From contig NZ_CP071839.1 of NCBI RefSeq assembly GCF_017526105.1, positions 8,532,001 to 8,596,000 of the forward strand: a DNA stretch of 64,000 nucleotides. The letters run 5' to 3'. Within the stretch, counting starts at the first letter, position 1, and the number at the start of each line of letters is the position of its first letter. Both the position numbers and the translations under genes were made by a program. Of the stretch, positions 26,035 through 35,091 are shown piece after piece. Below the pieces are notes generated by a model. The model did no database searches and was not told the origin of the DNA. It was given only the letters and a program-made list of their open reading frames with translations. Origin of the DNA: Streptomyces cyanogenus. Its GTDB lineage: Bacteria > Actinomycetota > Actinomycetes > Streptomycetales > Streptomycetaceae.

Positions 26035-26110
26035 GGTGTCGGGTCATCCCTTCGTGTGTTTCCCGGAACGCCCTTGACTGTGCTGATCACGAAGCACAAG
26101 CTCAACGTTG
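26035..26110. promoter_or_regulatory. divergent TetR/oxidoreductase promoter region
   Basis: The 76-bp gap holds TTGACT at about 26072-26077, a -35 box for the TetR side. The perfect palindrome TCAACGTTGA starts at 26102 and overlaps the TetR start codon by one base. An interrupted repeat GTGCT/AGCAC lies between. These are candidate TetR operators. Confidence 0.5.
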
Positions 26111-26767
26111 ATGAATAACGCCGCCCTCGCACCCGCCCGCAGCCGAGGCCGCCCTCGCGGCAACCCGCCGACCCGCCAGGTGATCGTCTCGGTGGCCCGC
26201 GGGTTGTTCCTGGAGCACGGGTACCGGCGCACCACCGTGCGTGCGGTGGCCGGGGCGGCCGGGGTCGATCCGGCGCTGATCGCCTACCACTTCGGCTCGA
26301 AGAAGGGCCTGTTCGCAGAGGTGATGCAGTTCCAGTGCGCCAACGCACTGGCGGTGGACGACGTCCTCGGCGGCGACCCGGCCACCCTCCCCGACCGCCT
26401 GATCGACGCGGTCACGGATCTGTGGGAGGACGCCGACTTCCAGCAGCTCACCACCCAGGGCGACGAGGCCGCCGAAGTGATCCGCGAATACCTGGAACAC
26501 GAGCTGCTGACCCGGCTTGTTGAATTTCTCGGTGGCCGGGACGCGACCGCCCGCGCCACGGCCGTGGTGACGATCCTCGGCGGCCTCATCTACACCCGCT
26601 ACCTCAACCCCTTGCCTACCCCCGCCGCCCTCTCCCCGTCCGAGACCCGCCACGTCCTCACCCCGGCACTGCGCACGGCTCTGGCCCCGAGGCTGCGCAC
26701 CGCGACAACCGCCGGAGCAGGCCGTCGAGGCTCACCGACCTCCGCTGGAGGCGCCGTCCGGCATTGA
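26111..26767 (+). CDS. TetR-family transcriptional regulator
   Basis: 218 aa. After a basic leader (ARSRGRPRGNPPTR) the HTH reads VIVSVARGLFLEHGYRRTTVRAVAGAAGVDPALIAYHFGSKKGLF in two helices, typical TetR. The C-terminal ligand-binding domain is helical with VTILGGLIYTRYL. The ATG at 26111 is preferred over the adjacent TTG. It is divergent from, and probably represses, the oxidoreductase/dehalogenase operon; the inducer might be a substrate of those enzymes. Confidence 0.92.
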   Translation: MNNAALAPARSRGRPRGNPPTRQVIVSVARGLFLEHGYRRTTVRAVAGAAGVDPALIAYHFGSKKGLFAEVMQFQCANALAVDDVLGGDPATLPDRLIDAVTDLWEDADFQQLTTQGDEAAEVIREYLEHELLTRLVEFLGGRDATARATAVVTILGGLIYTRYLNPLPTPAALSPSETRHVLTPALRTALAPRLRTATTAGAGRRGSPTSAGGAVRH

Positions 26768-26790
26768 CCACCTCCGCACCTGCGATGCGG

Positions 26791-27010
26791 CTACCCCTGG
26801 AGGTGGCGGTGCAGGGAGGTCTTCGCGATACCGGTCTTGCTGCTGATCTCCCCATAGCTGCTGCCCTGGTCCTTGAGTAGGCGCGCGTACTCAGTCTTGT
26901 CGGGGGAGTGGCTACGGGGCGGCCGATGCGGCGGCCCGCGGTTTCGGCGACGGCGCGGGCGTGGGTGGCGCGTTCGGCGGTGAAGGTGCGTTCCCTCGCG
27001 ACCACGGACG
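26791..27010 (-). pseudogene. serine recombinase/invertase, C-terminal remnant
   Basis: The final 36 residues, KTEYARLLKDQGSSYGEISS then KTGIAKTSLHRHL, form the resolvase-type C-terminal HTH. Directly upstream, in another frame, AERATHARAVAETAGRRIGRP gives the hinge helix. One frameshift separates the two and the catalytic domain is lost. Confidence 0.65.
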
Positions 27011-27806
27011 GGCCCCCGGGAGGGCACCACGCGCGCCGCCGGGCCACCAGGCCAAGCCGCTCCGCGGTCGCCCTACGGCGAGCCTGCCCCGCGACAACGT
27101 CCGCGGTAGGGCTTGCGCCTGCCCGACCGCCCGCCTCGGTAGAGCCGGATCACTCCCGCCTGGCACACCGACCGGGCCGACTACGCGCTCCGCAATGCCC
27201 AAGGTCTACGAGGTGCCCTGACGAAGCGCTGCCAAGTCCAACTAGGGGCCACCCATGTACCCCCCGCGGTCAGCCGGCATCTGGGGCTGGTGGCACGCTC
27301 AGGGACGTCGCCCCGCCACTGACTTATTGGCACACCGACAAGCCGACGCCTGCCGAGCAGAAGACGGCGCGCACCGTGGTGAGTTCGCCGGGCTGCCGCG
27401 CCTGTGCGCGTGGGGGTGGTCCCGCACAGCTAGCGAAGAGGACGCGGGACCACCCCAGGTGCTCCTACCTGCGGTTGAGGGCTGGTGTCAGCCGATGTTC
27501 CAGTAGATGTGCGACATGCCGGCGGGGTTCCAGGCCCGCACCCTTGGGGTAGCCACCACGTTGCCCCCGGCACCTTGCAGTAGCCGCCGCCTGAGCCGCA
27601 CTTGTACCAGTGCCGCTTCCCGTGGCTGTCGAATGGGCAGCCGTCCCCGCCCCTCTGATCAATAGCTGCACTGCAGGTCACGGGGTACGGTGCCGCAGCA
27701 TTGCCCAGAGAAGGCGTCTTGGGTTTGCTCTCCTGCCGTGGACGTGCGTAGCTTCTGCGGCCGTGGTGCCGCTCCACCGGGAGCGGTGACCGGGAGGGAG
27801 CCGTAC
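27011..27806. other. gene-poor stretch with a hairpin
   Basis: No certain gene. On the minus strand around 27480-27720 a frame encodes a Cys-containing stretch (CPFDSHGKRHWYKCGSGGGY) like a small secreted protein, but it has no signal peptide or start, and its likely C-terminus (SHIYWNIG) lies in another frame. This is probably a frameshifted relic ending near the hairpin at 27413-27456. Confidence 0.35.
27413..27456. terminator. perfect 13-bp stem hairpin
   Basis: GGGGTGGTCCCGC at 27413-27425 pairs perfectly with 27444-27456 across an 18-nt loop. It lies just beyond the probable end of the minus-strand Cys-containing relic, so a leftward terminator is likely. Confidence 0.5.
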
Positions 27807-30800
27807 ATGGCGGGACGACCGGAGAGTCCGCTCGATCCGAGCGCCGGGCCGGTACAGCGGCTGGCGTTCGAGTTACGCAGCCTCCGTGCAGAAGCCGGGA
27901 GCCCGACCTATCGGGTGATGGCGCAGCGCGCGGGGCAGGGGGCGAGCACGCTGTCGCAGGCGGCTGCGGGTGAGCGGTTGCCGACCCTGCCGGTCGTCCT
28001 CGCCTACGTCCGCGCCTGCGGTGGTGACCCGGAGGAGTGGCGCGAGCGCTGGTGCCAGGCAGCCACGGAGGCAGCAGCCGAACCCCGGACCGAGGGCGAC
28101 GAGGCAGAGCCTCCCTATCGGGGCCTGGCCCGTTTCGAGCCCACAGATGCAGATCTGTTCTTCGGCCGCGACGAACTCACCGAGCGTCTGTTCCAGCAGG
28201 CCTGCTCCCGCCGCTTCACCGCCGTCTTCGGGCCTTCAGGCTCGGGCAAGTCCTCACTGCTGCGGGCCGGCCTCATCCCCCGTCTGCGTACTCCTGGCCA
28301 GTCCGGGCCGCGGCCGGCCGCCCTGCGCGTGCTCACCCCGGGCGAGCACCCGATGCGTACCCACGCAGAGCGCCTCGCGCCGGCCGACGGAGACGGGGAC
28401 ACATGGCTGGTCGTGGACCAGTTCGAAGAGCTCTACACCTTGTGCACGGATCCCGGTGAACGCGAAGAGTTCCTCGGCCACCTCCTGGCCAGCACCGACC
28501 CGGTCAGTCGGCTGCGCGTGGTCATCGCGGTACGCGCCGACTTCCTCGGCCGCTGCGCCGCGCACCCGCAACTGACTGCCGCGCTGCAGAATGCCACCGT
28601 GCTGTCCGGTCCGATGAGCCGGGACGAACTGCGCGAGGCCATCGTCAAGCCCGCGCAGTGGACCGGTCTCATCGTCGAGCGTGCCCTGTCGGCCCGTATC
28701 CTCGAGGAAGTCGAGGACGAACCTGGTGCGCTTCCGTTGATGTCACATGCTCTGCTGGAGACGTGGCGGCGCCGGAGAGGCCGCGCCCTTACGCTCGAGG
28801 CCTATGAGGCGGCGGGCGGCTTGCACGGTGCGATCGCCCACACAGCAGAAGGCGCTTATGCCCGCCTCACTCCGGCACAGGCCGATCTGGCCCGCAGGAT
28901 CATGCTGCGGCTGATCACCCCCGGTGAGGGGACCCCCGACACCCGGCGTCCTGTTCCCCGCACGGAGCTCGCCTTCGACAGCCCCACCGACACGGCCGTC
29001 GTCCTCGACCGCCTCGCCCGTGCCCGTCTGCTCACCCTTGACCACGACACCGTGGACCTCGCCCACGAAGCCCTCATCACTGCCTGGCCGCGCCTACGGC
29101 AATGGATCGGCGACGCCCGCGAGCGTCTGCGCCTGCACCGCCAGCTCACGGAAGCCGCCCGCACATGGGACGACCTGGACCGCGACAAAGGTGCGCTGTA
29201 CCGCGGCACTCGGCTGGACGCTGCAGAAGAGGCGTTCATCGTTGCCGAGCACAAGCGCGAGCTGACCGCACTGGAGAGGGACTTCCTCACCGCCAGCGTC
29301 GAAATGCGCCGCCGCGAACAGCGAGCGGCCGTCCGCACGACCCGGCGCCTGCGCTCGCTGGTCGCAGGACTGACTGCCCTGGTTCTCGTGGCCTGCGCCG
29401 CGGTGACGGTTGCCTTGCAGCAACGCGCCGCAGCGCGTGCGGAGCGCGACGCCGCCGTATCCCGGCAGATCACCGCAGAGGCAGACCGGCTCCACGGAGG
29501 TGGTGCCGTGCCCTTACAGAACCAGAACGAGGCACTGGCTGCGCAACTGGACGTCACGGCTTACCACGTCCGGCGCTCCCCACAAACGTTCACGAACCTG
29601 GTGGCGGACGCGGCCTCACCGCTGTTCACCGATGTCGGGGTGCCCAACCCGGATGGACCCAACAACGCGTATCTACCGAACGGTGGCAGAGCGTCCTACG
29701 TCTCCGCTCACCACATCCTGGCTCTGGCCGGTGCCAATGTCATCCGACTGTGGGACACCACCGACTTCACACATCCCAAACTCATCGGCCGCGCGCTGCC
29801 CGGTTGGCAGGCGACACTGAGCCCTGACGGACGGACCTTGGCCGTTGCCGGCTACGACCTCACTGTCGGGTTGTGGAGCATCGCCGATGTCGCGCATCCC
29901 CACCACCTCGGCACGCTTCCCGCGCCCGACGACGACTTGGGCAAGTTCATGGCTTTCAACGACGACGGCACCCTGCTCGCGGTAGGGGGCGACCACACTT
30001 CGTCCCTCTGGGATGTCCACGACTCCGGGCACCCAGAAGTGCTCGTCCCGTCGTTGCCCGGCGACCTGGCGGCCTTCAGTCCACGCCGACCTCTCCTGGC
30101 GACACTCAGCACCGAGGACGGCACCGTGCGGTTCTGGGACACGTCACACCCCCGGCATCCCACCGTTGTCTCACGACTGAACTCCAGGATGACGGACGGC
30201 GACATTCTCTCCTTCAGCCCGAACGGACGGATCATCGCCACCGGCGGCGCTGAAAAAGGACAGATCGGGCTGGTTGACGTCAGCAGGCCACATCGTCCCG
30301 TCGTCCTGAATGCCAACTCGTGGGAACAACTGAGGGCCCCCGACAGCACACGCACGGCAGCGGTGGCCTACAGTCCGGACGGTCGACTCCTCGCCATCGC
30401 CGGAGATGACGCAGTCCAGCTGTGGGAGCTGGCACCTGCTGGCTCGCCGCAGCGTCTGGGCCCTCCGCTGAGCCGCCGCTCACAGGAACAGACCGCGTTG
30501 GCCTTCGGACCGGACAGCCGCAGCCTGATCGTGGAGGATCACCAGACGCTGCGCGTGTGGCGCCTGCCGCCCATCGCCCTGCCCGACTGCTCGGGCATGA
30601 GCTCTGCCACCTTCAGCGCGGACGGCAACACTATGGTCACAGCCTGCTCACAGGGATCGGTACAGCTATGGGACACCAATACGACGTCCCCGGAGTGGCC
30701 AAAGCCCCTTCCCCGCAGGCTTTCCGGGACGGCTGCTGAATTCGCCCCGCGAGGGCACCTGCTCGCTGTGGCGCCGCAGCAAGGCGGGGTGGGGCTTTAC

Positions 30801-31667
30801 GACGCCACTGACCCCTCCCGTCCTCGCCAGGTCGGTCATGTTCCTGCTGGGAAAGGCTACGGCGTCGAGGCCATGCGCTTCAGGGATTACGGCCGCACCC
30901 TTGTCACCTACGAACTGCAAGAGCCAGAAGCAACGGAAGGGAACTCTGCATCACAGGACACTTCCCAGGCAATGGAACTGGGCAGCGGCGGCGTACGGAT
31001 CCGCACCTGGGACATCACCGACCCAACCCATTGCAAACCTCTAGGAGTAGGCAATCTTCCCTATGAAGACACCACTGTAGAAGATTTCACCCTCGGTGCC
31101 GATGGACGGACACTCGCCGTGCAGGTTGACGACGACGGCTATCAACTCTGGGACACCAGCAACCCAACCCGTCCTGCAAAGCGTGGAAGGCCGCTCCCCG
31201 GCGACGCCGTAGCGCTCGCGCCCAACGGTCGGTATCTGGCTACCGTCACCCTGGAGGGAACCATACGCATGTGGGAGACCACGCATAAGGGTCGACCGAA
31301 ACTACTCGGGAATTGGCCCCAGGCTCAGGAGCGAGCGGAAGGTGTGGCCTTCAGTCCCGACAACCGCACGCTGGCAAGTGCAACCCCTGAAGGCGCGATC
31401 CAGCTGTGGGATGTGAGTGATCCAGCTCGCCCCTCCGCCCAGGGCCATTCTTTCCCGAGCCAAGGAGCTTTCAGCAACAGCTTTGTGTTCAGTCCGGACG
31501 GCCGAACCCTGGTCACAACCGACGGGTCAGGTGGTGCCTTTTGGTTGTGGGTCCTCGACCCCCGCCGAGCCATCCATCGCATCTGCGATGCCACCGGACA
31601 CATCCTGACCAGGCGAGAGTGGAACCGCTATGTCGGCGACCTACCGTACGACCCACCCTGCGTGTGA
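27807..31667 (+). CDS. HTH-nSTAND1 ATPase-TM-WD40 protein
   Basis: 1286 aa, ATG preceded by GGGAGGGA. Residues 15-80 form an XRE-like HTH seen at the start of many actinobacterial STAND proteins. YRGLARFEPTDADLFFGRD precedes the nSTAND1 NTPase: Walker A GPSGSGKSS at 142-150 and Walker B LVVDQFEE at 201-208. A helical region follows, then one membrane helix (about 516-537). From about 620 to the end there are WD40 repeats with FSPDGR/LAV and LWDT/S motifs. Such proteins are viewed as signalling ATPases of conflict or developmental systems, with the WD40 propeller probably sensing and the HTH or NTPase responding. It contains TTA codons at 27873 and 29514. Transposase remnants lie downstream. 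Confidence 0.88.
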   Translation: MAGRPESPLDPSAGPVQRLAFELRSLRAEAGSPTYRVMAQRAGQGASTLSQAAAGERLPTLPVVLAYVRACGGDPEEWRERWCQAATEAAAEPRTEGDEAEPPYRGLARFEPTDADLFFGRDELTERLFQQACSRRFTAVFGPSGSGKSSLLRAGLIPRLRTPGQSGPRPAALRVLTPGEHPMRTHAERLAPADGDGDTWLVVDQFEELYTLCTDPGEREEFLGHLLASTDPVSRLRVVIAVRADFLGRCAAHPQLTAALQNATVLSGPMSRDELREAIVKPAQWTGLIVERALSARILEEVEDEPGALPLMSHALLETWRRRRGRALTLEAYEAAGGLHGAIAHTAEGAYARLTPAQADLARRIMLRLITPGEGTPDTRRPVPRTELAFDSPTDTAVVLDRLARARLLTLDHDTVDLAHEALITAWPRLRQWIGDARERLRLHRQLTEAARTWDDLDRDKGALYRGTRLDAAEEAFIVAEHKRELTALERDFLTASVEMRRREQRAAVRTTRRLRSLVAGLTALVLVACAAVTVALQQRAAARAERDAAVSRQITAEADRLHGGGAVPLQNQNEALAAQLDVTAYHVRRSPQTFTNLVADAASPLFTDVGVPNPDGPNNAYLPNGGRASYVSAHHILALAGANVIRLWDTTDFTHPKLIGRALPGWQATLSPDGRTLAVAGYDLTVGLWSIADVAHPHHLGTLPAPDDDLGKFMAFNDDGTLLAVGGDHTSSLWDVHDSGHPEVLVPSLPGDLAAFSPRRPLLATLSTEDGTVRFWDTSHPRHPTVVSRLNSRMTDGDILSFSPNGRIIATGGAEKGQIGLVDVSRPHRPVVLNANSWEQLRAPDSTRTAAVAYSPDGRLLAIAGDDAVQLWELAPAGSPQRLGPPLSRRSQEQTALAFGPDSRSLIVEDHQTLRVWRLPPIALPDCSGMSSATFSADGNTMVTACSQGSVQLWDTNTTSPEWPKPLPRRLSGTAAEFAPRGHLLAVAPQQGGVGLYDATDPSRPRQVGHVPAGKGYGVEAMRFRDYGRTLVTYELQEPEATEGNSASQDTSQAMELGSGGVRIRTWDITDPTHCKPLGVGNLPYEDTTVEDFTLGADGRTLAVQVDDDGYQLWDTSNPTRPAKRGRPLPGDAVALAPNGRYLATVTLEGTIRMWETTHKGRPKLLGNWPQAQERAEGVAFSPDNRTLASATPEGAIQLWDVSDPARPSAQGHSFPSQGAFSNSFVFSPDGRTLVTTDGSGGAFWLWVLDPRRAIHRICDATGHILTRREWNRYVGDLPYDPPCV

Positions 31668-31832
31668 AAGCATCCGTTGGGAGCACGGGAGAGTGCATCG
31701 CGAAGTACGGCGCAGTGAGCTCTTTCAGCGTGGCCACTGATCGGGTGACGGGATCGATGCCCGCAACGCACGAGGCTCCCGTGCCGTTGGGGGAGGTGTT
31801 CGAAGTCTCAACCCACAGGCACAGGAGCCGCG

Positions 31833-32130
31833 TTGGTTCCCTACTCTGCCGCACTCGACCTGCCTCACGCCTTGGTCGAGTGGGTCACGATGCTCATCGT
31901 CACCCGCGAGGGTGACCGCCGCTGCAAGCTCCCACCGCACCAGCGTGCCCTGGTCGGCCTGGTGTACCTGCGCCGACACGACACCCTCGCCCAGCTCGCG
32001 GCCGGCTTCGGTACCTCCGTCGGCACCGCCCACGCCTACACGGCCGCGGTGATCGACCTGCTCGCCGACCGCGCACCCGGCCTGCTACGCGCCCTGCGCG
32101 AGGCCAACCCGGACTACGTCCTCCTCGACG
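31833..32130 (+). pseudogene. IS5-family (DDE_Tnp_4) transposase, N-terminal remnant
   Basis: From the TTG at 31833 (AGGAG upstream) the frame encodes ALDLPHALVEWVTMLIV, CKLPPHQRALVGLVYLRRHD and TSVGTAHAYTAAVIDLLAD, the HTH region of IS5-group transposases. It stops being recognisable after DYVLLDG, where the first catalytic Asp should follow. Upstream bases 31668-31832 hold no gene. Confidence 0.8.
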
Positions 32131-32239
32131 GGCGCTGTCCACAGCACGGGCGCCGGCGCGGTCGGCGAAGATCCGGTGGGCGCGGGCCGCAGTCAGCGCA
32201 CGCCGGTCCGCACCCGGTGCAGCAATGCCGCCACCAAGC

Positions 32240-32548
32240 CTGGGTGGCGATGCCGCGCGATTGCTTCAGTTTGTTGAGGGAACCGGCTCGCTCGCCGTGG
32301 CCCTCAACGGTTCTCCCCTCTACCTGGGCATCGGCATGGGCGGCCTGATCGGCAGCTCGTTGCTCAGCCACGCCCGCCGCGCTGGCCTGGCCCGTGACAG
32401 CGTTCGGGGTGGCCGCGATCGCTGTGGTCGCTCTCCGTTATCGAGGTGCGGGCCAGAGGCCTCGCACCGATGCGCCTGGGGTCTCGGACCACTTGCTGCC
32501 CGCGCGGTCATCTGCGTCCAGGAGGTGTCCCCCGTCTCCGGCATCGTG
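32240..32548 (+). pseudogene. MFS transporter, C-terminal remnant
   Basis: One frame reads EGTGSLAVALNGSPLYLGIG, MGGLIGSSLLSHA, the helix 10-12 region of drug/sugar MFS exporters. After a frameshift near 32390, AFGVAAIAVVALRYRGAG closes the last helix. Everything upstream is missing. Confidence 0.6.
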
Positions 32549-32582
32549 ACGAAGGGGTACGGCCGGCCGGGGGATGAACTGC

Positions 32583-32751
32583 CGACACCGGCTATCGAAC
32601 GAAAGTCATCGACCACGGCGCCCGTCTCGGCATCGATGCCGAAGTCGTCCAACGCGTCGCAGGGCCCGGTCAACGCGACCGCCTCCGGGTGCAGCGGAAC
32701 CGCCTCACCCGGGGCAACGTGCCGACGGACGCGGTCTCGGTGCGGTCGTAG
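32583..32751 (+). pseudogene. IS5-like transposase fragment
   Basis: The frame reads DTGYRTKVIDHGARLGIDAE followed by VVQRVAG and ends at a TAG at 32749-32751. This resembles the DxGY-R-lxxh segment before the last catalytic Glu of IS5-family transposases. Flanks are unrelated. Confidence 0.5.
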
Positions 32752-32889
32752 ACGATCAGGGGCGCGTGAACGCGGCAACTCCTTTACGCCGCCCAGCGGT
32801 TCACGCGGCGATTCGGGCTCGTGGTCGATACGGTGGTGCACGGCGCAGGCGACGACCTGGCGCCGCTCCACTCAAGGAAGGAAACCCAC

Positions 32890-33495
32890 GTGCGCGCCCC
32901 GATACTCCGGTCTACCCTCGTCGCCGTCTGCGCCACGGCGGCCGTCACCCTCGCCGGCGCCGCCCCGGCCACCGCGGTGCCGCCGACTCCGGCACGGGCT
33001 GCCAGCCTCGCCCCTGGCCTCGGGTCGGTGACCGAGCTGTTCGCCGAGCGGCTGCTGCTGGCCGACAAGGTGGCCGCCGCCAAGTACGGCACCGACAAGC
33101 CCATCGACGATCCGGTGCGCGAGCGGCAGATCCTGGACGACGTCGCCGCGAGGGCCGTCGGCCTCGGGCTCAACCCTGACGCCGTGACCGCGGTGTTCCG
33201 CGACCAGATCGAGGCCAACAAGCTGGTGCAGCGCGGCCTCTACGCCCGCTGGGACGCCCACCCGGAGGAGCGGCCGACCGAGCGGCCCGACCTCGTAAAG
33301 GAGGTGCGACCGGCGCTCGACCGGATCACCACGGCTCTGCTGACCGCATTGCGGGAAACGGAGGGGCTGCGGGCGCGGCCTTCGTGCGGCCCGCGTTTGC
33401 GAATGGCGGCGGCATGGTCGGCCTACGGGCACCGGCTGGACACGCTGCACGTGGAAGGGCTGGTGCGGGCCCTGCCATCGGTGTGCGAGGGCTGA
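32890..33495 (+). CDS. secreted chorismate mutase (gamma/periplasmic type)
   Basis: 201 aa from a GTG start with AAGGAAGG upstream. It has a signal peptide of about 31 residues ending ATA-VPP. The mature helical protein matches secreted chorismate mutases: LFAERLLLADKVAAAKYGTDKPIDDPVRERQIL (in parts) with the conserved Arg/Lys active-site residues, then FRDQIEANKLVQRGLYARW. A central Cys falls in a later segment (RPSCGPRL). It converts chorismate to prephenate outside the cytoplasm; the biological reason in secreted form is unclear. It stands alone and is followed by a hairpin. Confidence 0.88.
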   Translation: MRAPILRSTLVAVCATAAVTLAGAAPATAVPPTPARAASLAPGLGSVTELFAERLLLADKVAAAKYGTDKPIDDPVRERQILDDVAARAVGLGLNPDAVTAVFRDQIEANKLVQRGLYARWDAHPEERPTERPDLVKEVRPALDRITTALLTALRETEGLRARPSCGPRLRMAAAWSAYGHRLDTLHVEGLVRALPSVCEG

Positions 33496-33865
33496 GATGT
33501 GCTTCCGCGCCCGGCCCAGTCGTGGAACTACGTCTTGCCCGACGATGCCTGGGCTGTGGACCTGAGCGAGGCCGTGCCGGCGACAGCGCTCTCCGGCACG
33601 TCCGGTCGCCCTCGTCACCCTCGTTCGCCGACGGTCGCGGAGCCGCCACGGCCGAGGTGCCCCGAAGCAGCGCACGCGCTGCTTCGGACGAACCGGAACA
33701 GGCCCACGCCTACAGCCACACGAACGAGTGATTCGTTTCTCCCCGACCAGGAGACATCACACGCCGTCATAGCTCCCCGCTGTTTTCGGCGCGCACACCG
33801 TTGGTACGACCCAGCGGTATGTCCGGCCGGTCGCCTGACCGGCATGCGAAGCGCAGGAGAGCAAC
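33496..33865. other. intergenic region with terminator
   Basis: No gene recognised. It contains the hairpin at 33662-33687 and the promoter of the next small secreted protein. Confidence 0.45.
33662..33687. terminator. hairpin terminator with 4-nt loop
   Basis: CCGAAGCAGCG at 33662-33672 pairs perfectly with CGCTGCTTCGG at 33677-33687 around CACG. An 11-bp stem, probable end of the chorismate mutase transcript. Confidence 0.6.
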
Positions 33866-34207
33866 GTGAAGCTGAACGCCACAGGTCTGATGGCCACGGC
33901 ATCGGCCGCCGCCCTCGTCGCCCTGACCCCGGCTACTGTCGTCGCCGCCCAGCCCCAAGCGCGCGCGGCCACGCCACCCGGCCTGTCGTGCAACACCGGC
34001 AAGCACGCCATCGACGAGTACACCGGATGGGCTCTCTGCAAGAACAACGGAACCAGTACCCAGACATTCTGGGTACACCTGGTCTGCGGCTGGTCTCCGG
34101 ACGTGGACGGTGAGCACGTGACCCTGCGGCCCGGCCAGTTGGGCCAGTCGACCGCCCACTGTTCCTCGCTGGGCTCGGGCATCGGAGAGATCTCCGTCCG
34201 GCCGTAG
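33866..34207 (+). CDS. small secreted protein of unknown function
   Basis: 113 aa, GTG start with AGGAGAGC at good spacing. A signal peptide ends near ARA at about residue 34. The mature 78 residues contain four Cys (SCNTG, ALCKN, LVCGW, AHCSS), likely two disulphides, and Trp/Tyr-rich beta segments (YTGWALC, TFWVHLVCGW). It stands alone. I do not recognise a family. Confidence 0.7.
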   Translation: MKLNATGLMATASAAALVALTPATVVAAQPQARAATPPGLSCNTGKHAIDEYTGWALCKNNGTSTQTFWVHLVCGWSPDVDGEHVTLRPGQLGQSTAHCSSLGSGIGEISVRP

Positions 34208-34564
34208 CGGGCGAAGGGGCCGCCAGGGACGGACGTCAGGCCGTGCGCGCGGCCGACGGCGTCCTTCGCACCCCGTACGCCCCCGTCATACCCAGGCCAT
34301 GCCGTCGCCGCGGTCGCCGGACGGTGGCCGGCCATTGCGGTGAAGGCGGGGGCGTTGGAGAGGCCGGCGGTCCGGTGCCCCGGCCGGAGGTGCCGGCGCG
34401 CGACCGGCAGCTAGCCTCACGTCGAGCGTCACAGTGTGACGCCTGTCCACGCCTCGCCTCATCATCCGGAACACCTGGCGGGAGCCGGTCAGCCGATTCT
34501 CGCCCCGATCCGCTCTGTTTTGGAGATCGTCTCAACTGGCTTGATCACTAGGCTGGCGGTCGTG
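34208..34564. other. intergenic stretch ending at an IS left end
   Basis: No gene. The final 50 bp (GAGATCGTCTC near 34519-34529) may include the left end of the IS5-type element whose transposase follows. Confidence 0.35.
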
Positions 34565-35091
34565 ATGGCGATGGTGGAGCGTCTGGTGCCGGATGGGTTG
34601 TGGGAGTTGTTCCAGCGGGTGGTTCCGGCTGCTCCGGTACGGCCCCAGGGCGGTGGCCGAAGCAGGTATGGAGACCGGCAGGTGCTAGCGGCCATCATCT
34701 TCGTGGCCACAACGGGCTGCACTTGGCGGCAACTGCCGTCGGGCTTCGGCCCGTCCGGGCCGACCGCGCACCGGCGCTTCACGGAGTGGAGCCGGGCCCG
34801 GGTCTGGGGCAAGCTCCATCGCCTAGTCCTGGACGAGCTCGGCGCCCGCGGCATCCTGGACTGGTCGCGGTGCGCGATCGACTCGGTCAATATGCGGGCA
34901 GCGAAAGGGGGGATTTGACGGGTGCGACCGGGTGCCGCCGCCTGCATCGTCGCTACGAGCGCAAGGCAGAGCACTTCCTGACCTTCGCCGGGATCGCCGC
35001 CGCCCTGATCTGCTACCGCCGGCTGGACGGGGCGACCGATTCACACGGCGCCGAGAAAGCCCGGATCAACGCCGTCGAACTGTCGGCATGA
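34565..35091 (+). pseudogene. IS5-family transposase with frameshift site and internal deletion
   Basis: The ATG at 34565 starts the first reading frame: ERLVPDGLWELFQRVVP, GDRQVLAAIIFVATTGCTWR, QLPSGFGPSGPTAHRRF and IDSVNMRAAKGGI, stopping at 34918. Reading one base back at AAAGGGGGG (34904-34912) continues as DLTG, then jumps to CRRLHRRYERKAEHFLTFAG, the C-terminal end of the same family. The middle with two of the three catalytic residues is missing, so the element is deleted. The A3G6 run is a typical -1 frameshift signal joining OrfA and OrfB. Confidence 0.8.

Noticed and set aside
28433..29557. Antisense frames of the nSTAND-WD40 gene
   Set aside because: Ser/Arg/Ala-rich shadows without ribosome sites.
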